From positions 1 through 64,000 of the forward strand of contig CALKND010000003.1 of the NCBI GenBank assembly GCA_938092065.1: 64,000 nt of DNA, written 5' to 3'. How positions within the stretch are numbered: position 1 is the stretch's first letter; each line of letters starts with the position of its first letter. The notes beneath the pieces were generated by a model. The model worked only from the letters and a program-made list of their open reading frames with translations, did no database searches and was not told where the DNA came from. Origin of the DNA: an uncultured Rhodospirillales bacterium (GTDB lineage: Bacteria; Pseudomonadota; Alphaproteobacteria; Rhodospirillales; JABHCV01). Both the position numbers and the translations under genes were made by a program. This document shows positions 61,101 to 64,000 of the stretch, in pieces.

Positions 61101-62757
61101 AAGAAACCAGTGACATTACTGATTCTTCGCGGATTGGATCAATTGGAGGGTTGGTCACCTGAGCAAAAATTTGTTTGAAGTAAGAATACAGCATCCTTGA
61201 GCGACTGGAAAGAACTGCAGGTGGGATATCACTGCCCATGGAGCCCAGTGGGTCAATACCCTCAACGGCCATGGGTGTGATGTAAAATTTAACATCTTCT
61301 TGCGTATAGCCAAAGGCTTGTTGCCGGCTCTGAATGGTCTCTTTATTTGGAGCCATGGGCGAAACTTCTTCGGGTAGATCATCCAATACAATTTGGGTTT
61401 CGTTGAGCCACTTTTGATAGGGCTTGGCTTGGGCTAGGGTTTTTTTCAATTCGGCATCATCAACTATGCGACCTTCTTCCAGATCGATTAGCAGCATCTT
61501 ACCTGGCTGCAGACGCCATTTTTTTACAATTGAACTCTCTGGAATAGGCAAGGCCCCGACTTCAGATCCAACGATAACCTTGTCATCATCAGTAATGATA
61601 TAACGAGAAGGTCGCAAGCCGTTGCGATCTAGGGTCGCGCCTATCTGACGGCCGTCTGTAAAGGCCATAGCAGCAGGGCCGTCCCATGGCTCCATAAGTG
61701 CCGCGTGATATTCGTAGAAAGCCCGGCGTTCCTCATCCATGAGGGGATTACCAGACCAAGCTTCAGGTATCATCATCATCATGGCGTGTGCTAATGAATA
61801 GCCGCCAGCAACGAGTAATTCTAGTGCGTTATCAAAGGTCGCTGAATCAGATGCACCGTCGCCAATCAAAGGCCATAGTTTTTCTAAATCAGAACCAAGA
61901 ATGCTTGAGCTCATATTGTGTCTTCGGGCGTGCATCCAATTAATATTACCGCGTACCGTATTTATTTCGCCGTTGTGGCACAAATAGCGAAAAGGCTGAG
62001 CCAAAGGCCAGGACGGGAAGGTGTTGGTTGAAAACCGTTGGTGAACAAGGGCAAGGGCGGACTGACACCGATCGTCACTTAAATCTGTGAAATATCTATC
62101 AACATTACCAACCAACATCATACCTTTGTAGACAATGGTTCTGGAAGACATTGAGGGTATATAGAATTGTTCTCGATCTTCTAATTTGACATCCCAAACC
62201 CTGTGATGGACCTGCTTGCGAATTACAAATAATTTACGTTCGAATGAGCCTGCGTCAACACACTTTTTGCCACGACAAATAAATACTTGGCGGATGACAG
62301 GCTCGATAGGTTTTACACTCTCGCCAAGGACACTGTTATCGACAGGCAAATCCCGCCAACCAATAATGCTTTGACCTTCTTCTGCGACGACGGTGTCAAA
62401 AGCCTTGAGACAGGCGGTTCGGGTCTGTGCGTTTTGTGGCAAAAATACCATTCCAACGGCATAGTCACCTATATCAGGTAAATCAAATCCCAGTTTGGCA
62501 CATTCTTCTCGATATAGGCTGTCAGGAATTTGTATTAAAATACCTGCTCCATCACCTGCTAAAGGATCGGCACCAACTGCACCACGATGGTCTAAGTTGA
62601 TAAGAATCTGTAGGCCTTGGCGTACAATTTCGTGAGACTTTCGATTCTTTATGTCGGCAATAAAGCCGAGACCGCAATTATCGTGTTCATTGCTAGGGTC
62701 ATAAAGCCCCTGTTTTGGGGGCAATCCCGGCGCTTGGGGCCAAACTTTTTGGCTCAT
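58138..62757 (-). CDS. gltB: Glutamate synthase large subunit
   Basis: [21 protein letters not shown] GATase II domain, [34 protein letters not shown]-terminal GXGXG repeats. Confidence 0.98.
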   Translation of the reverse strand: MSQKVWPQAPGLPPKQGLYDPSNEHDNCGLGFIADIKNRKSHEIVRQGLQILINLDHRGAVGADPLAGDGAGILIQIPDSLYREECAKLGFDLPDIGDYAVGMVFLPQNAQTRTACLKAFDTVVAEEGQSIIGWRDLPVDNSVLGESVKPIEPVIRQVFICRGKKCVDAGSFERKLFVIRKQVHHRVWDVKLEDREQFYIPSMSSRTIVYKGMMLVGNVDRYFTDLSDDRCQSALALVHQRFSTNTFPSWPLAQPFRYLCHNGEINTVRGNINWMHARRHNMSSSILGSDLEKLWPLIGDGASDSATFDNALELLVAGGYSLAHAMMMMIPEAWSGNPLMDEERRAFYEYHAALMEPWDGPAAMAFTDGRQIGATLDRNGLRPSRYIITDDDKVIVGSEVGALPIPESSIVKKWRLQPGKMLLIDLEEGRIVDDAELKKTLAQAKPYQKWLNETQIVLDDLPEEVSPMAPNKETIQSRQQAFGYTQEDVKFYITPMAVEGIDPLGSMGSDIPPAVLSSRSRMLYSYFKQIFAQVTNPPIDPIREESVMSLVSLIGPRPNLLDMETSGNHMRLEVQQPILSNIDLEKIRRIENNVNKAFITYTLDICYPAADGAAGMENALDKLCQKARNVVNEDHNILILSDRGVNADRVAIPALLATAAVHHHLIREGLRTEVGLVIETGEVRQVHDFCLLAGYGAEAINPYLVFESLSHMRHNFAEVISEVEAHKRYVKAVNKGILKVMSKMGISTYQSYCGAQVFDAVGLSSAFVDKYFTGTSTTIEGVGLSEVAEETISRHNDAYGNASIYNKVLDVGGELSYRARGEEHVWTPETISALQHSVRSDDYEGFKIYSRMINDNDQKLKNLRGLFRFTNGVAISIDEVEPVSEIVKRFASGAMSFGSISWEAHTNIAIAMNRLGGKSNTGEGGEEAVRFKTMKNGDSMRSAIKQVASGRFGVTGEYLVNADDLQIKMAQGAKPGEGGQLPGYKVDEWIGRVRHSTPGVGLISPPPHHDIYSIEDLAQLIHDLKNVNPKARVSVKLVSEVGVGTVAAGVSKAHADHVTISGADGGTGASPITSIMHAGSPWEIGLAETQQTLVMNNLRGRIAVQVDGGLRTGRDVVVGALLGADEFGFATGALVSEGCIMMRKCHLNTCPTGVATQDPELRKRFKGKPEHVVNFFTFIAQEVRELMAELGFKTMQEMTGQSERLEMTDAIKHWKSQGLDFSKLLATPDPGPNVAIFNCEKQDHGLDKALDNYLIEQSNSAIQMGKPVKIESKIKNTNRSVGAMLSGRIAERYGFAGMKENTIHVKLTGTAGQSLGAWLSRGVTLELAGDSNDYVGKGLSGGKIIIYPSPKSPLRPEDNIIVGNTVLYGAIAGECYFCGIAGERFAVRNSGAIAVVEGVGDHGCEYMTGGCIVVLGSTGRNFAAGMSGGIAYILDEDGNFEKRCNKAQVELERISDDGISVSDQQMADMNNHDAQRLRGLVEKHLSYTGSSRAKEIVDNWDNMLPKFIKIMPTDYRRALLDIQAKATMQDDNKIAVGAE

Positions 62758-62984
62758 TGGACAAATCTCTTACTGTTTTTTGCAAATACAATTTGGAACG
62801 TTTTAAATAACAAATATAGTATATCATTTTATTTATAAAAAATGAAATTTTGTTCGCATTACGGCTATGCAAAAAACACATAATTTAACATTTGCAATAA
62901 AAAATTGATTATTAAAAGTGCCGTCAGGGTTGGGCGTGACTCAATGTGAGGTTATAGTCAGTCCAATATATTGAAAGGATTAAT

Positions 62985-63791
62985 GTGCCTATTCTACATA
63001 TTGTGGTTTTAACTCTTGTTCAGGGTGTTACTGAATTTTTGCCAATCAGTTCTTCAGGACACCTGGTGCTGGTCCCAATTTTTACGGGTTGGCCAGATCA
63101 TGGCCATATTATTGATGTTGCAGTGCATGTGGGAACACTAGGTGCTGTTCTTTTGTACTTCTGGCGTGATATTATTGCCATGCTAAAGGGGCTGGTGATG
63201 GCCGCGCGAGGACGCCATGATCCTTATGCAAAGCTTGCTGGGTTGATAGTGTTGGCGACAATTCCGGTTATTGCCGCTGGATATTTGTTTAACTATTACG
63301 GCGTGAATAGTTTGCGTTCCCTGAATATTATTGCCTGGACTACTTTGGCATTTGGTATCGTTTTGTGGATCGCTGACAAGGCTGGCATGACACTGCGCCG
63401 GGTCGAGCATTTGGGCGTTAGTGACGCAATCATAATCGGATTTGCCCAGGTGCTGGCGTTAGTGCCAGGGACGTCACGCTCAGGCATTACCATGTCTGCA
63501 GCGAGAATTCTTGGTATGGAGAGAGGTGATGCGGCGCGTTTTTCAATGTTGATGTCTATCCCAACAATTATTGGTGCTGGAACTCTCTCAGGAATAGATC
63601 TTTATCGCATTGGTGACTTACGCCTGACCTTTGACGCTGCTTTAGCGGCAGGCCTTTCTCTCGTAATTGCCATGCTTGCCATATCTTTTTTGATGGCTTG
63701 GCTGAGGCATTCCAGTTTTGCTCCTTTCGCAGTATACCGAATTATTCTCGGTGCTGGATTGCTTGGGCTGTCTTACGGCTATCTGGGTTAA
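62985..63791 (+). CDS. uppP: Undecaprenyl-diphosphatase (BacA/UppP)
   Basis: LVQGVTEFLPISSSGHLVLVP, ALVPGTSRSGITMSAARILGMERGDAARFS. Confidence 0.97.
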   Translation: MPILHIVVLTLVQGVTEFLPISSSGHLVLVPIFTGWPDHGHIIDVAVHVGTLGAVLLYFWRDIIAMLKGLVMAARGRHDPYAKLAGLIVLATIPVIAAGYLFNYYGVNSLRSLNIIAWTTLAFGIVLWIADKAGMTLRRVEHLGVSDAIIIGFAQVLALVPGTSRSGITMSAARILGMERGDAARFSMLMSIPTIIGAGTLSGIDLYRIGDLRLTFDAALAAGLSLVIAMLAISFLMAWLRHSSFAPFAVYRIILGAGLLGLSYGYLG

Positions 63792-64000
63792 TAGCCTGTG
63801 TTAAAATCAACTAAATCATTTGGTGTTTCACCGCGACGGATACGGCGGATGTTTTCGGCAATATTTTGTGCAGCGGATTGGGCTGACGAGAGGCTTGCAA
63901 TGTGTGGGGTAACTATAATCTTCGGATGGTCCCAAATTGGGCTATTTTTAGGAATTGGCTCTGTGCAAAAAACATCCAGTGCTGCTCCGGCGATGTGGCC
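63788..64000 (-). CDS. D-isomer-specific 2-hydroxyacid dehydrogenase (GhrA-like), C-terminal 70 aa; gene runs off the window
   Basis: Reverse complement from 64000: GHIAGAALDVFCTEPIPKNSPIWDHPKIIVTPHIASLSSAQSAAQNIAENIRRIRRGETPNDLVDFNTGY*. Confidence 0.88.
   Translation of the reverse strand, partial: GHIAGAALDVFCTEPIPKNSPIWDHPKIIVTPHIASLSSAQSAAQNIAENIRRIRRGETPNDLVDFNTGY

Overview
The window is a mostly housekeeping stretch of a bacterial chromosome. Gene content and order point to an alphaproteobacterium, probably Rhodospirillales-like: the hemC-hemD-mitofilin-hemY cluster; TIGR02300-aroA-cmk-rpsA-sppA-ihfB-lapA-pyrF-trpFBA-accD-folC; tsaE-amgK-murU-addB-addA-trxA; and hprK / EIIA / HPr / ahcY / divL-like. 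Two tRNA genes are supported: Thr(CGT) on + and Ala(GGC) on -. The stretch between them (about 19.4-26.9 kb) is more AT-rich and looks accessory. It carries tRNA-Thr fragments around a PAS ORF, a motAB pair, a LysR regulator, and a DoxX (frameshifted)/CDGSH/pirin/glutathionyl-hydroquinone-reductase cassette. I see no CRISPR array, rRNA, transposase, integrase, phage genes or obvious defence system. The observations most worth a second look are: (1) a strongly degraded rapZ (yvcJ) pseudogene in the 'empty' 800 bp between hprK and the PTS EIIA gene; (2) a tRNA-Thr islet with a 5' tRNA fragment, an intact tRNA and a repeated 3' tRNA end enclosing a PAS gene; (3) a DivL-type kinase whose catalytic His is replaced by Tyr; (4) two short genes missing from the ORF track (a DUF1674/SdhAF4-like protein and a 39-aa CDGSH protein); (5) a GC-rich addAB block inside an otherwise AT-richer genome. 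I did not find a convincing new multi-gene system. All calls were made by eye from translated motifs and gene order; no database search was run.
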